Position numbers and translations under genes: made by a program. The notes below the pieces were generated by a model. It had not been told where the DNA came from, ran no database searches, and was given only the letters and a program-made list of their open reading frames with translations. 52,289 nt of DNA. It comes from Protostelium mycophagum. Taxonomy: Eukaryota > Evosea > Variosea > Protosteliida > Protosteliaceae. Shown piece by piece: positions 43,480 through 52,289 of this stretch. The DNA lies in NCBI GenBank assembly GCA_002081555.1, contig KV920948.1:1-52289 (forward strand). The letters are read 5' to 3'. Positions within the stretch are counted from its first letter, which is position 1. Each line of letters opens with the position of its first letter.

Positions 43480-44830
43480 TTATTCTTCTGTCAGTATCCT
43501 TACATCCTCTTTTTCAATGGCTGTGAGTCCCTCGCTTGTGTTGCTGATGAATACGTCTTCTTCCATGTGCTCTTGTGACGTTGTCCCCGATAAAGGTACA
43601 ACGCCGTCCTCTATGAGATAACGAAACCAAACCTTGTTTTGTTCAGAAAATATTATATTATGATAGAAAGCCGCGTCTGACATCCTTCTCTGCAAATATG
43701 TAGATAAAACTCTGATCACCTGTTCAGCCGTCCAGTTGTGAGCTTGTCCAATTTTTCTGATAACAGGGTGAGACAGCAACGTGGGGCAACCAGAGAGAGT
43801 CCAGAAGGACTGGAAAGTGATGCCATATTGTTTACACATTCTCCTCACGGACAAACCAAAGTTATTCTGAGTGTAAAGCCTGTAATGTTTAGAAGAAACC
43901 GACAAAATCAATGTTGACACTTCGCAAAACTCGCCTGTTCTGTACAAAGTGGGGTTTGGTCTTTGCCTTTTGTACAATCTATCACTATCAGCTTGCGCCA
44001 TGAATAGTTTTCAGATAACAGCAACAGAGATTAGCACTCGGCAAAGCCGTGAAAATTCAACAAAGCATTGACAAGGCTATAATATAATACTCACTTTGTC
44101 CAACAAGTCAGTGTCGTATATATTTGATATGCCTATGTGTTTGACCACTGATCTGTCGTAGAATTCTTCCAGTTTCCTCCAAGCCTGCAGAAGATGACGT
44201 CATCACCATGATTACAGAATAGGCGCCAATTGATTATTCTTGAGGAAATCTTTGCTGTATACAAAAAAATGAGAAGTTGGTGTACAGACAATACAAAATG
44301 AGATTTACCTCTAGAGTCTGCTCCTCTGTCCTCATAGGTGAGTGCAACACGATAGAGTCAAGATATGTTATGCCGAGATTATCCAAAGAAGACTTCAAGG
44401 ATTGTTCCATCTGTCACGTTGAATGTTGACCCATTTTGGCATCATTTTTGCAATCGGGTACCTGTGTTTGAAGAGAGGCATGTCGATCATAAGGAAGAGG
44501 TTGAGACAAATCCTGGCCGTCTAAAGAAGTGAATTTAGTTTGTATGAAGAGAGTTTCTCTCTTTATTCCCAATCCTGCTAATTGTGACAACGCCTTTCCA
44601 ACAGCTAAAGTTTTCGATTAGGATTTGTACAAGGGTAAGAACTCACCTGGTTCATTATAATGCTTTGGCTGACAAGCGACGTCAATGCCTTTGAATCCTG
44701 ATTGTATTGCTTGCACTACTAGCTCTGATGTTCGTTCCTTCTTCCAGGCTGTACCATAAAGCATCGGTGGGATCTGCGAATAACTTCATTCACCAATGCA
44801 CGTGCACGTCCTTACCTTGATAGTCATCAT
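43480..44830 (-). CDS. Aldo-keto reductase
   Basis: NAD(P)H-dependent oxidoreductase of the AKR fold. Start at MMTIKIPPMLYGTAWKKERT. Core pieces: LVVQAIQSGFKGIDVACQPK (the usual 'G.R.iDtA' strand) and HYNE, ETLFIQTKFTSLDGQDLSQ, SLKSSLDNLGITYLDSIVLH (catalytic-site His), MRTEEQTLEAWRKLEEFYD, VKHIGISNIYDTDLL, YGITFQSFWTLSGCPTLLSH, NWTAEQVI joined to WFRYLIEDGVVPLSGTTS, the C-terminal coenzyme loop. The classic catalytic Tyr is probably that of HYNE. Long introns, one with a hairpin (44039). Substrate unknown. A longer frame upstream (from 44975) is open but out of phase with exon 2. Confidence 0.87.
44039..44049. repeat. Intronic hairpin, family H (copy 7)
   Basis: CGGC-AAA-GCCG, with AGCACT before and TGAAAAT after, in an aldo-keto reductase intron. 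The AGCACT flank is shared with copy 24219. Confidence 0.5.
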
Positions 44831-45416
44831 CTTCAATCTCGAGTTGGTCTGCGTCACGTGATATCGTTGTGGTTGGTTGCGAAAGCGAGCTAAATTTCCT
44901 GTTATTTTGGCGCCAAAACGTGACCAACCGCCTGTTTTCAAAATCGATCTCACCAGAAGGAGGTGAGGACAACATCAGATCATCATTCGTGCTGTAGAAT
45001 TCTATTCCGCTTTATTACCGAACGGAGATTTCATTCTTTGACAATACATAAATCACAACATGGCCCTCCGTCTCAAAAACATCGTCCTTCCACAAAATCT
45101 TTGTTTGTTGGATCCAAACAAGATGTCTTTATTAATGATCTCTAGTTAAGAGCACTGTGTCCAGACACACATTGATACCACCTTATCAGGTCAAGAGAGC
45201 TTTCACAGTTGCATCAAATAGTGCTCCCCTCTTACGGACTTCTTTAATCACGGTGATTTCTCAGACAACATTCATAAATCTGAACATCCATAGCCATTTC
45301 AACCATCTATTCGCCTGATCCGTCACCAAACAACCACAACCACAAGCTCACCACTACAATTATCTTTTGAAGAACACCTCCATCACTCAATTCAAAACAG
45401 AGATATCACCAAGCCA
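44831..45416. other. Divergent intergenic region
   Basis: 586 bases between the start of the aldo-keto reductase (-) and of the P-loop kinase (+). Probably a two-way promoter region. GGCGCCAAAAC at about 44910 resembles a TTTSSCGC (E2F-type) site. No gene supported. Confidence 0.45.
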
Positions 45417-46229
45417 ATGTTGATCGTATTATGTGTAGAAGGCTGCCACGGCACAGGAAAAACTTCAGTTTGCAAGTCTTTCAAAAAAGCCGGTTTTGAG
45501 GTGATGATCACGTGATTTGCCATACACCTCTCAACAACAAATAGGTACTGGACGAAGGCTTTTTAGACATGCCTAATCTGGGACTCGCCCCACAGACACT
45601 CGTAATGGAATCCATCTGGGTGACAAACTGGTTTCAGAGGATCCTTAAAATAAGACAATCACTCGGCAGCAAGGACGGCTTGGTCATTGTGGATAGGTCC
45701 CCTTACTCTGCCGTCTATTATGCTGGCGCCAAGGTGTGTACACTGGCTCTAGCACTTGCAGAATATCTATCGTGCTCATGATGACTTGTACAGGGGAAAA
45801 TCTTGGAGCCTTGGATCACCGAACAGATTAAAGACCTGCGCACCGAATCCAATGTCTTTGTCCACACGGTGAACCTCAAGGTGACATGATTGACACGAAA
45901 AGATCTGACTGAAGGAAAAGGTCGAACCCGAGCTTCTTTGGTCTCGCATCACACAACGCCTGCAGAGAGAGCCTGAGCGCGCAGCTTACCGTGAAGATTC
46001 TCGTGAGTGGATGGACGCCACGAGCGGCTGGTACGCTTCTCAGACCTGGGACTTTAGCATCGACAATAATGAGAAGTCGATCCAAGATCTGATGAATGCC
46101 CTCATCACTTGTGTTGCTGGGAGGGACACAGTCTTTGGAGAGCTTTGCGAAGGTGCAGCCAGAAGAGGACCAGAAGGGTACGCTTGGACTGGCCCTGTCT
46201 CACCCATGAAGGGAAACCCAGTGAAATAG
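45417..46229 (+). CDS. P-loop nucleotide/nucleoside kinase-like protein
   Basis: Start MLIVLCVEGCHGTGKTSVCK with Walker A GCHGTGKTS. Then VLDEGFLDMPNLGLAPQTL, TNWFQRILKIRQSLGSKDGL, VIVDRSPYSAVYYAGAKG (DRSP motif, as in deoxynucleoside and thymidylate kinases), ILEPWITEQIKDL, VNLKVEPELLWSRITQRLQR (LID-like Arg-rich region), EDSREWMDATSGWYAS and a 40-residue tail ending GNPVK. Three introns near 45502, 45735 and 45881. The 'DRS' motif and LID-like helix favour the dNK/TMP-kinase group; exact substrate not assigned. Its stop lies 103 bp from the ATG8 stop on the other strand. Confidence 0.78.
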
Positions 46230-46332
46230 ATTGTATAGACATAATGTGTGTATGTTTGTTTCGACGTTCAATAATTTCAAAGAGCGAGTGAAAAAACAAA
46301 AAGGTCAAGCTCACTTTTCGTTTTTATATACA

Positions 46333-46745
46333 TTAGCAGCTGCCAAAGGTGTTCTCACCGCTGTAAGTGACGTATAAGAATCCATCTTCGTCCTTGTTCT
46401 TCTCGTAGATCTGTGACATGAGTTGTCCAGTGGCTGGGATGGTGTCGTTCACAAAGAGGAAGATGGCTTGGTCTGGGTTGAGTTTGATCTGCTTTCGGAT
46501 CTCGAAGATGAATTTGCCAGCTGTAATATCCGCGGGGACCAGGTATTTCTTCTTGTCGATTTCTGGAGCATCACTCTTGGGAGCCTTCTCTACGATGACT
46601 GGTATGCGGTCTGGGTATTTGCCTCTGATCTTCTCAGCAAACTCCTTTCTTCTGTCTGTATTTCTTTAGACATCGTCATGAGCTAAGAATATCCAGATAA
46701 AAACTTACTGAAGTCATAGTCGACTTTAAACTGTGAGTAGACCAT
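46333..46745 (-). CDS. ATG8: Ubiquitin-like autophagy protein Atg8 (GABARAP type)
   Basis: Conjugated to phosphatidylethanolamine on phagophore membranes. Two exons joined by a 54-nt intron give 119 residues: [78 protein letters not shown], ending GENTFGSC. The conserved Phe116-Gly117 precedes two residues (SC) that Atg4 would remove. The first exon is short, and the start is supported by the conserved N-terminal helix position. The gene is divergent from the ankyrin-DHHC gene over a 450-bp region. Confidence 0.97.
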
Positions 46746-47195
46746 TGTGTTGTGTGTTGTCGGTTGTTTTTTCTTTTGTTTGGCCAAGCGGAATTTTTGT
46801 TTCCAAATTTTCGCGAAACTTGTTTGAATATTCTTTTTCAGAGAAGAAGATTCACCACTTCCGACAGCTTCTCTTCAGGAAGCTAAAGAATGTCGGCTGA
46901 AAAGAAAGTGTTTCTGCAGTACATGGTCCATTTTAACAAATAGTTTGCTACTTTCTCTCAAATTATCTACACACAAGCTTGATCAGTCCTTCCGCCCTTG
47001 TGCATCGAAAGAATAGAAGTTCGATTTAAGTTTGTTTTGAGGGCCTCGCTGTTGCCAACATTGATGGAGGCTTTTTGACCCAAGTTTCCCCTTCTTGGGG
47101 AGCATTTCCGCGTGCGACCTTTTTGAGATGTTTTACAACGAGAGATATTTGTTCAGTTTCGGCATTCGTCTGGGATCACCAATCACCAAACAGCC
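46746..47195. other. Divergent intergenic region ATG8 / ankyrin-DHHC
   Basis: 450 bases with no supported gene. TTTTACAACGAGAG near 47129 is a motif half site. Confidence 0.45.
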
Positions 47196-49444
47196 ATGAC
47201 AGAGCCTGATGTGATCGTCCCTCCTCAGAAGGGTGAGTTGTTACGGAATCTGCACGACTCACTCATTGTATTTAGACATCTTCTTTGCTGCGACTGTCGG
47301 TGATTTGCCTCTTCTGCAAGATTTGGTGGAATACCAAGGAGTTGATCCCGCCATGAGGTGCTCATATTTATGGTTTTCCGATTTCTCATATTATTAGGAG
47401 TAAGGATGATGGTCTAACTGCTCTTCATTGGGCAGCTCTCAAGAATAAAATTGACGTCGTTAAATACCTCGTCGAGCGTGGTGTTCCGATTGATGTCGGG
47501 AATAAAGAGGAGGGACATACACCCCTGATGTGGGCTGCTATAGAAGGCAATATCGCCATAGTCCACTACCTCATTCAAAATGGTGAGACACCCACATAAA
47601 TTCAGTCCTGATTCTCTCAGGATCTGATGTTCATTTCACCGACCACCGAGGTTATAATGGTCTTCACCATGCTGTCCAATACGACCGCCAGATGGTCGCT
47701 CATTATTTCATCAATCTTGGTGTTCCAGTAGACAGCCGCGACAAAGAAGGACACACCTCTCTCATGTGGGCTGCTTACATGGACTTTGAGTCCATGATCA
47801 GATACCTCCTCAATCAGACAGCTGATCCAGCGGCTAGAGATAACGCAGGTGAGCAGCAGTTTTTCATTCCTCAATAGTGATCTCTTCAGGTTTCACGGCT
47901 CTACATTGGGCGGCCATGAAGGGCAAATCATCAGCAGCTCGTGCTCTGGTATATATATCTTCATCTTTATATGATCTGACGTGATCAGCTCGAGAATCCT
48001 AATGTTGATGCCAACATCAGAGACAACAAAGAACAGAAACCTTCAGAGGTCGCAGAAGGCAAAGGTTTCTCCCGTCTCGCGGATGAGCTCAGAAAAGCAG
48101 AGTCGAAGGTCTCCAAACAATATTCAAAGGTCCCTCTCACCGTCCTCTAAAGGAGCTAAAAGTCCACAGGAATCCCTCAGACAGTTTTGGTACTGGGTGG
48201 GCAGCGCTGGAATTGTCACCGTCTGTTTCTCTTTCGCTTATCTCAACATATTCGTCGCGTTGATATTTTTGGCTGGACTTTATTTCTTACTGAAAAGATT
48301 CACCTCTGAATATTGGGTCGGTCAGAGTCAGAGGAACCCCATACTTAACGCCATCATGGTCGCATTCTGGTGGATGTCTTTCGTCACTTATGCCTTCAAG
48401 TCACTCCCAGGTGAGAAGGGAAAAAAAGTGTCGGGGTGGGAAATTGAAGTGGTGTAGTGACTTTAGAATATCCTCTGACGTCGTTGGTATTTATAGCGAT
48501 CAATGCAGCCTGGTGGCCCGTGTACCTTAAAGTCAGCAGGTGAGTTGATTTTCCCGCCAAATTTTCCCGCCAAAAACACCACCATTTGTCTGATTCTGAA
48601 ATCAGGGCTAACCCGGGTCACGTGCCCCTCGACATGAGACACGAGTGGGAGATGTTTGTGGAGTCACTCAACAGAGGCGAGACACTACCACAATTCTGTG
48701 TCACATGTATGGTGAGGAATATTATAATGATAGATACAGCAGTCCAATTTTTGTTGACAAAGTTTTTATGCGAATTTTGTATTTCACTGCGACAGAGTCG
48801 CATTCTTTGTGGCCTTGATTGTGATTTTAGGCTCGTTGTAGATCCGGTAACATTTGAATGAAATCCTTTCAGATCAGAAGACCTCTGAGATCGAAGCATT
48901 GCAGTGCCTGCGGGCGCTGTGTGGCTAGATTCGACCACCACTGCGGCTGGCTGAACAACTGTATCGGTGTGAATAATCACGGATTATTCCTGTTATTTGT
49001 CTTCCTCACCACTTGCCTTCACCTCGGATTCTGCCATACCGCATTTTTAGGTAAGATATCTCAGATCTCCCAAGATCTAGAGATTTCACGGAGAATTATT
49101 CATTCTCCGCAGGATTCCGCACCTCTTTAGACGTGACAGAGTTCTTCCCACTGACCACAGTTTTCTCCCACATCTTTGAGAACGAGCCTCTGGTCCTCGT
49201 TCTCTGCGGTTTCAATCTGCTATTTGCCATCTGGCAGATCCTTCTGATGCTTCAGCTGTGGAACGGAGTCCGATTGTACATCACCACGAATGAGTACATG
49301 AACCAGCACAGATATGACTATCTACAACACCCCAGGAGCGGGAAAGTGACGTACCCGTTCAACAGGGGTCTGGTCAAAAACTTGCAGGAGGTGATCAACC
49401 CGACCACCGACTGGTTCAGGACTTACTCTCTACCTGATAAATAG
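47196..49444 (+). CDS. Ankyrin-repeat DHHC palmitoyltransferase (HIP14/Akr1 type)
   Basis: Golgi or endosomal S-acyltransferase. Start [12 protein letters not shown]. Five ankyrin repeats, for example [100 protein letters not shown]. Then a Ser-rich linker, transmembrane segments ([33 protein letters not shown]), the Cys-rich domain [39 protein letters not shown] (DHHC catalytic Cys) and further transmembrane helices, ending TYSLPDK. Matches ZDHHC17/Akr1 order. Introns short except one (about 48712-48871) with a hairpin; the intron at about 48541 holds two CCCGCCAAA motifs. Confidence 0.94.
48788..48802. repeat. Intronic hairpin, family H (copy 8)
   Basis: TGCGAC-AGA-GTCGCA: same stem as 29338 but with A-T in place of G-C in the fifth pair, a compensatory change. 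Flanks also align (CTTTG..CCTTGAT). Confidence 0.75.
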
Positions 49445-49755
49445 TTCTTCTGTCTCATTCTTTTATATTGTGGGTGCGGTGTCTTTGCATCTTGAGGTGC
49501 ATGATGTCTTGCATTGTGTTCTCCTGAGGTGAAATCTTTGTAGGCAAAAACTATCGTGGTATAATCAAGTCTATATATTGGGTGGTTGTAATTACAGATC
49601 CAGTGTACTAAGCCGAGGGGCCCTGCTCCAATTGAATTTCCGAATCATTCCAATAATGCCGGACACTGATCGTCCTTCAGCGAAGATGATGCGAATGTTC
49701 TCTTTAGCGGCTTCGGACTTCTCGCGTTCATTCTTTTGGCACGATCACTCTCACA
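49445..49755. other. Intergenic
   Basis: 311 bases between the DHHC gene and the F-box/LRR start; a 64-codon frame here (49578-49772) looks like chance. No RNA gene seen. Confidence 0.45.
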
Positions 49756-51512
49756 ATGCGTCTCTTCAGTAGGTCAGCCCAAAAAACCATTGACATCACG
49801 ATTGAAAATAGATATAGATTTAACAGAAGCAAATCAGCAATAACATGCCTCGAAGATAACCAACAGAATGAATTACTGAACCTTCCTGTTGATGTCCTCT
49901 TAAAGATTATGGAAAATGAAGAGATCGCCTTTCTTGCAAGACAGGTAACTATCTACTTCTGTCCTGTAACTGACGGATCAGGTGTGCAGAGGTCTTTACC
50001 ACTTTGTAAAAAGTGCTGGATTGTTGACCAAATTGGACACACAAGATTGTGAGCTTCTGAAGGAAAGAAACATGATGAGGTGAAAGATTATCCATCTTGC
50101 AGCTGTTAAACATCACAGATTTCCGGATGGGAAAGCGCTGATGAAGTACATACAGAAGACCAATCAATCCGAGATCTGGCCCAAGATCTCCATCTTGGAA
50201 TTAGAGAACCCCTCCGTTTTACGTCTTCCCATCTGCAAAAATATCCAAAAGTTGTTCTTGTGGAAGGCCAGCGAGAGTTTTGACTGGGCAGGTGAATTGT
50301 GTTTCTTGGAGACAACGAAACTAACCAAAGAAGTATTGGGCAATTTGGAGAATTTGAAGCATCTCTCCATCTGGTCATGCGATCTCAACACAACCAATGT
50401 CGACAATCTACAATGGGCTCATGGTTTGAAAGAGGTGATTTATATATTTATATATTTTGCGAAACTTTGAATTCACCACCTGCAGCTCCGGTGTTTGTCG
50501 TTACGGAGGACCCCCATACAAAATCTATCTGGAATTGAGGGACTACAACACCTCCGTTCCTTGAATCTGCGAAATTGTACGCGACTTTCAGATCTGAGGA
50601 GCCTCGCTCATACCGATCTGCCGATTGAAGAGATTAATCTGGTCAAAACTTTGGTGACGGACTTTTCCGCGCTGGCCACGGTAAGAGGTGCCAAACTCGC
50701 GCAGCTTGCTGACTTGTACAGTTACCAAGTCTCAAGGTCTTGCATCTGACGTTGATGGAGGGCAGTGACGTCAGTACTTTAAGCCGATGTGAACAGTTAC
50801 ACACGCTATTCGTCGAGTAAGTAGGACAAAATAACTCAAAATAATTTCCACTGGACATTAATTGATTCCAACAGCCTCTCTTTTGTAGTACCAGACGTCA
50901 TGGCCGTGTCATCTTTACGTAACATACGTCATCTGTACATCGATGGGTGCTACCTCAAACCCACCACTGACGTGACATCCATATCTCAAATGACACAATT
51001 AGAAACTCTGTCGATAAGATGGCTCCTTCTGGAAAACATCAACTTTCTCTCAAAACTGTCATCATTGCAGACGTAAGTGTCAGATGTCATAATGACACGG
51101 CTGACATTCGTAGATTGACACTCGTCAATATGTCAATTTTTGAAGCGCCAGCTTACGACAACTGGTGGCCGAAGTTGTCCACTTTGCGCATTTTCCTCAC
51201 GAAATTCGCTGCGCGGGATAATGATTACGCCCACTGGGTCAAGTCTATCGGATCACTGGAGAATCTGCACGTCAATGACTTGTCAGGCGTCATCGGCTTG
51301 AGAGAAAACGCGGAGAACGGTCTGTTGAAGAAAGTCATTGTACAATATCCTGACAGAGACGCCAACCTTAACATGAACATGCAGATGGTAAGCAGACAAA
51401 ATTATTATATCTATCATATTACAAAGTTGTTGATCACTTTCAGATCAGTGAGTGGAGCCGAATGCCAACATTTGTGGCAGCAAGGAAGAAATCAAACGTG
51501 AGATCTCTTTGA
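49756..51512 (+). CDS. F-box/leucine-rich-repeat protein
   Basis: Substrate receptor of an SCF-type ubiquitin ligase, by architecture. Start MRLFSRSAQKTIDITIENRY; the F-box is LLNLPVDVLLKIMENEEIAF then LARQVCRGLYHFVKSAGLL after splicing. LRRs follow: VLGNLENLKHLSIWSCDLN, LKELRCLSLRRTPIQNLSG, LQHLRSLNLRNCTRLSDL, LPSLKVLHLTLMEGSDVSTL, LRNIRHLYIDGCYL, MTQLETLSIRWLLLENINF. C-terminus MPTFVAARKKSNVRSL. About eight introns. Substrates unknown; LRR spacing (about 23-26 residues, with 'L..L.L..C') is regular. No transmembrane segment. Confidence 0.85.
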
Positions 51513-51612
51513 AGACAATCCACCCGGTGGGTGTAATTTACTGAGAGATAAAGTGTATGTTGTCATTCTTGTTCCTGTCTCAGGTAGATGATTCAGTCGA
51601 AAAACATACAGA

Positions 51613-51792
51613 ATGAACATAGTGTACTATCTGCTTTTCATCTTGTCCTTTGCCATGTGGCCTCAATTGTTCCATTTTCGAGATCTACAACGAGGACACA
51701 TTGTTTTCCCGCCATTCCTTTCGAGTTCAAATTGCTTGGCTGCTGAGAAGAACTTGTTGAATACTTGGTATTATTGCAATTACAACCGGTAA
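51613..51792 (+). CDS. Possible small secreted or anchored peptide, 59 aa
   Basis: ATG frame MNIVYYLLFILSFAMWPQLF followed by HFRDLQRGHIVFPPFLSS and CNYNR-stop. The N-terminus looks like a signal or anchor sequence. It overlaps a CTACAACGAGG motif and a CCCGCC motif and could equally be chance. No family recognised. Confidence 0.25.
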   Translation: MNIVYYLLFILSFAMWPQLFHFRDLQRGHIVFPPFLSSSNCLAAEKNLLNTWYYCNYNR

Positions 51793-51929
51793 AACCCCTT
51801 TAGAAACTTCCGGAAAGATTCTTCATCAATCCTCTAGAGCTTTTCTCCAAACAAGGCTTTACATATAGTGCATAATGTCTTAATACTATGCTCATCATAA
51901 TGATGCAAAGTTCAGAGCGAAGAAAGCAG

Positions 51930-52112
51930 GACTTCTCGGCTTACCGAGCTTTGATCCAAGTGTAGTATCTGTTCTTATTAGCATAGTCTGCTAGTATATG
52001 GCTTTGTCCAAGACTATTCTTATTTTTAGACGTGGTCGATTGCTCTCGCTGCTTGCAGTGATCAAGAGACCGGATGATGCCGGTATAGCACTACCTCAGG
52101 CTTTCGTCCATC
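51930..52112 (+). ncRNA. U2: U2 spliceosomal snRNA
   Basis: CAAGTGTAGTATCTGTTCTT (51958-51977), which includes the branch-point-pairing GTGTAGTA, is the near-invariant U2 segment. Upstream is stem I (CTCGG-CTTA-CCGAG); downstream an IIa-like hairpin (AGCATAGTCTGCT), an Sm-like site TATTTTTAGA (52021-52030) and a 3' stem-loop close to GGTATAGCACTACCTCAGGC, like the U2 stem IV. Ends are estimated. It stands alone in the intergenic DNA after the F-box/LRR gene; a proximal element is not recognised, although ACATATAGTGCATAATG lies about 65 nt upstream. Confidence 0.88.
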
Positions 52113-52289
52113 CCAATAAATAAAAACAAAACGATGTAATCAGCTGTAATTCATGACGGTACATTCCAAAGATTTTGTAACTTATTCAAGTTCCCTCTTA
52201 GGTTTTCAATTCGAGGCTTTCAGCATATAATTGTTCGTTATGGGATGACCGCTTGCACACCTCATGTTATAGCATCATCTTCTTGAGTC
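52113..52289. other. Window end, nothing seen
   Basis: 177 bases after U2 with AATAAATAAAA at the start; no supported gene. Confidence 0.4.

Noticed and set aside
43325-43621. 98-codon plus-strand frame
   Set aside because: It lies mostly antisense to the aldo-keto reductase C-terminus, which has family support.
1-52289. Virus-like elements, CRISPR arrays, LINE or LTR elements
   Set aside because: No reverse transcriptase, integrase, capsid or long terminal repeat was recognised, and no regular spacer-repeat array exists.

Overview
The window reads as nuclear DNA of a compact, intron-rich eukaryote, most likely an amoebozoan (protosteloid or dictyostelid relative). The main evidence is a kinase-SH2 protein of the Shk type, a Dock180-type DOCK gene, an F-box/RasGEF protein and an STE20/PAK-like kinase, all in genes cut by many 35-60 nt GT-AG introns. 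The organism is an inference; no rRNA or mitochondrial marker is present. Exon joins were chosen by eye from frame, GT/AG borders and family similarity, so gene extents are firmer than individual splice sites.

Layout. 1-9.2 kb: HAD phosphatase (-, cut by the window edge), FCF1 (-), oxysterol-binding protein (+), an unrecognised protein with a possible C-terminal coiled coil (-), and a long coiled-coil protein (+). 9.4-17.6 kb is a secretory-pathway block: MRH/Atg27-like membrane protein (+), EMC10 (+), GT10 fucosyltransferase (-), LENG8/THP3 (+) and GnT-I/MGAT1 (+). 17.8-21.7 kb: ESCRT-I TSG101 (+) and a Nudix hydrolase (-). 21.8-41.2 kb is rich in signalling genes: DOCK Rac/Rho GEF (-), acylphosphatase (+), PAK-like kinase (+), F-box/RasGEF (+, with an assembly gap and a tandem duplication), a small secreted Cys protein (+), orphan ORFs, and the Shk-type kinase (-). 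41.6-52.3 kb: secreted GH16 glucanase with an X8 module (-), aldo-keto reductase (-), P-loop nucleotide kinase (+), ATG8 (-), ankyrin-DHHC palmitoyltransferase (+), F-box/LRR protein (+), and a U2 snRNA gene (+).

How the genes relate. MGAT1 makes the N-glycan that some GT10 core fucosyltransferases need. EMC10 acts in ER membrane insertion, and MRH/Atg27-like, TSG101 and ATG8 act in endolysosomal and autophagic traffic. DOCK, PAK-like, RasGEF and Shk all belong to Ras/Rho-type signalling. Nothing shows co-regulation; this is ordinary eukaryotic gene order.

The most unusual content is non-coding. Introns of unrelated genes share several short sequence families: (1) a CTACA-ACGA-TGTAG palindrome and its half sites; (2) arrays of GAAATTTC starting at the 5' splice site; (3) TTTGAAATTTGAAA next to TGGCGGGAA; and (4) a 6-bp-stem hairpin that sits in the longer introns and shows compensatory stem changes. 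Together they look like traces of introner-like or small non-autonomous elements that seeded introns. No virus-like element was recognised.
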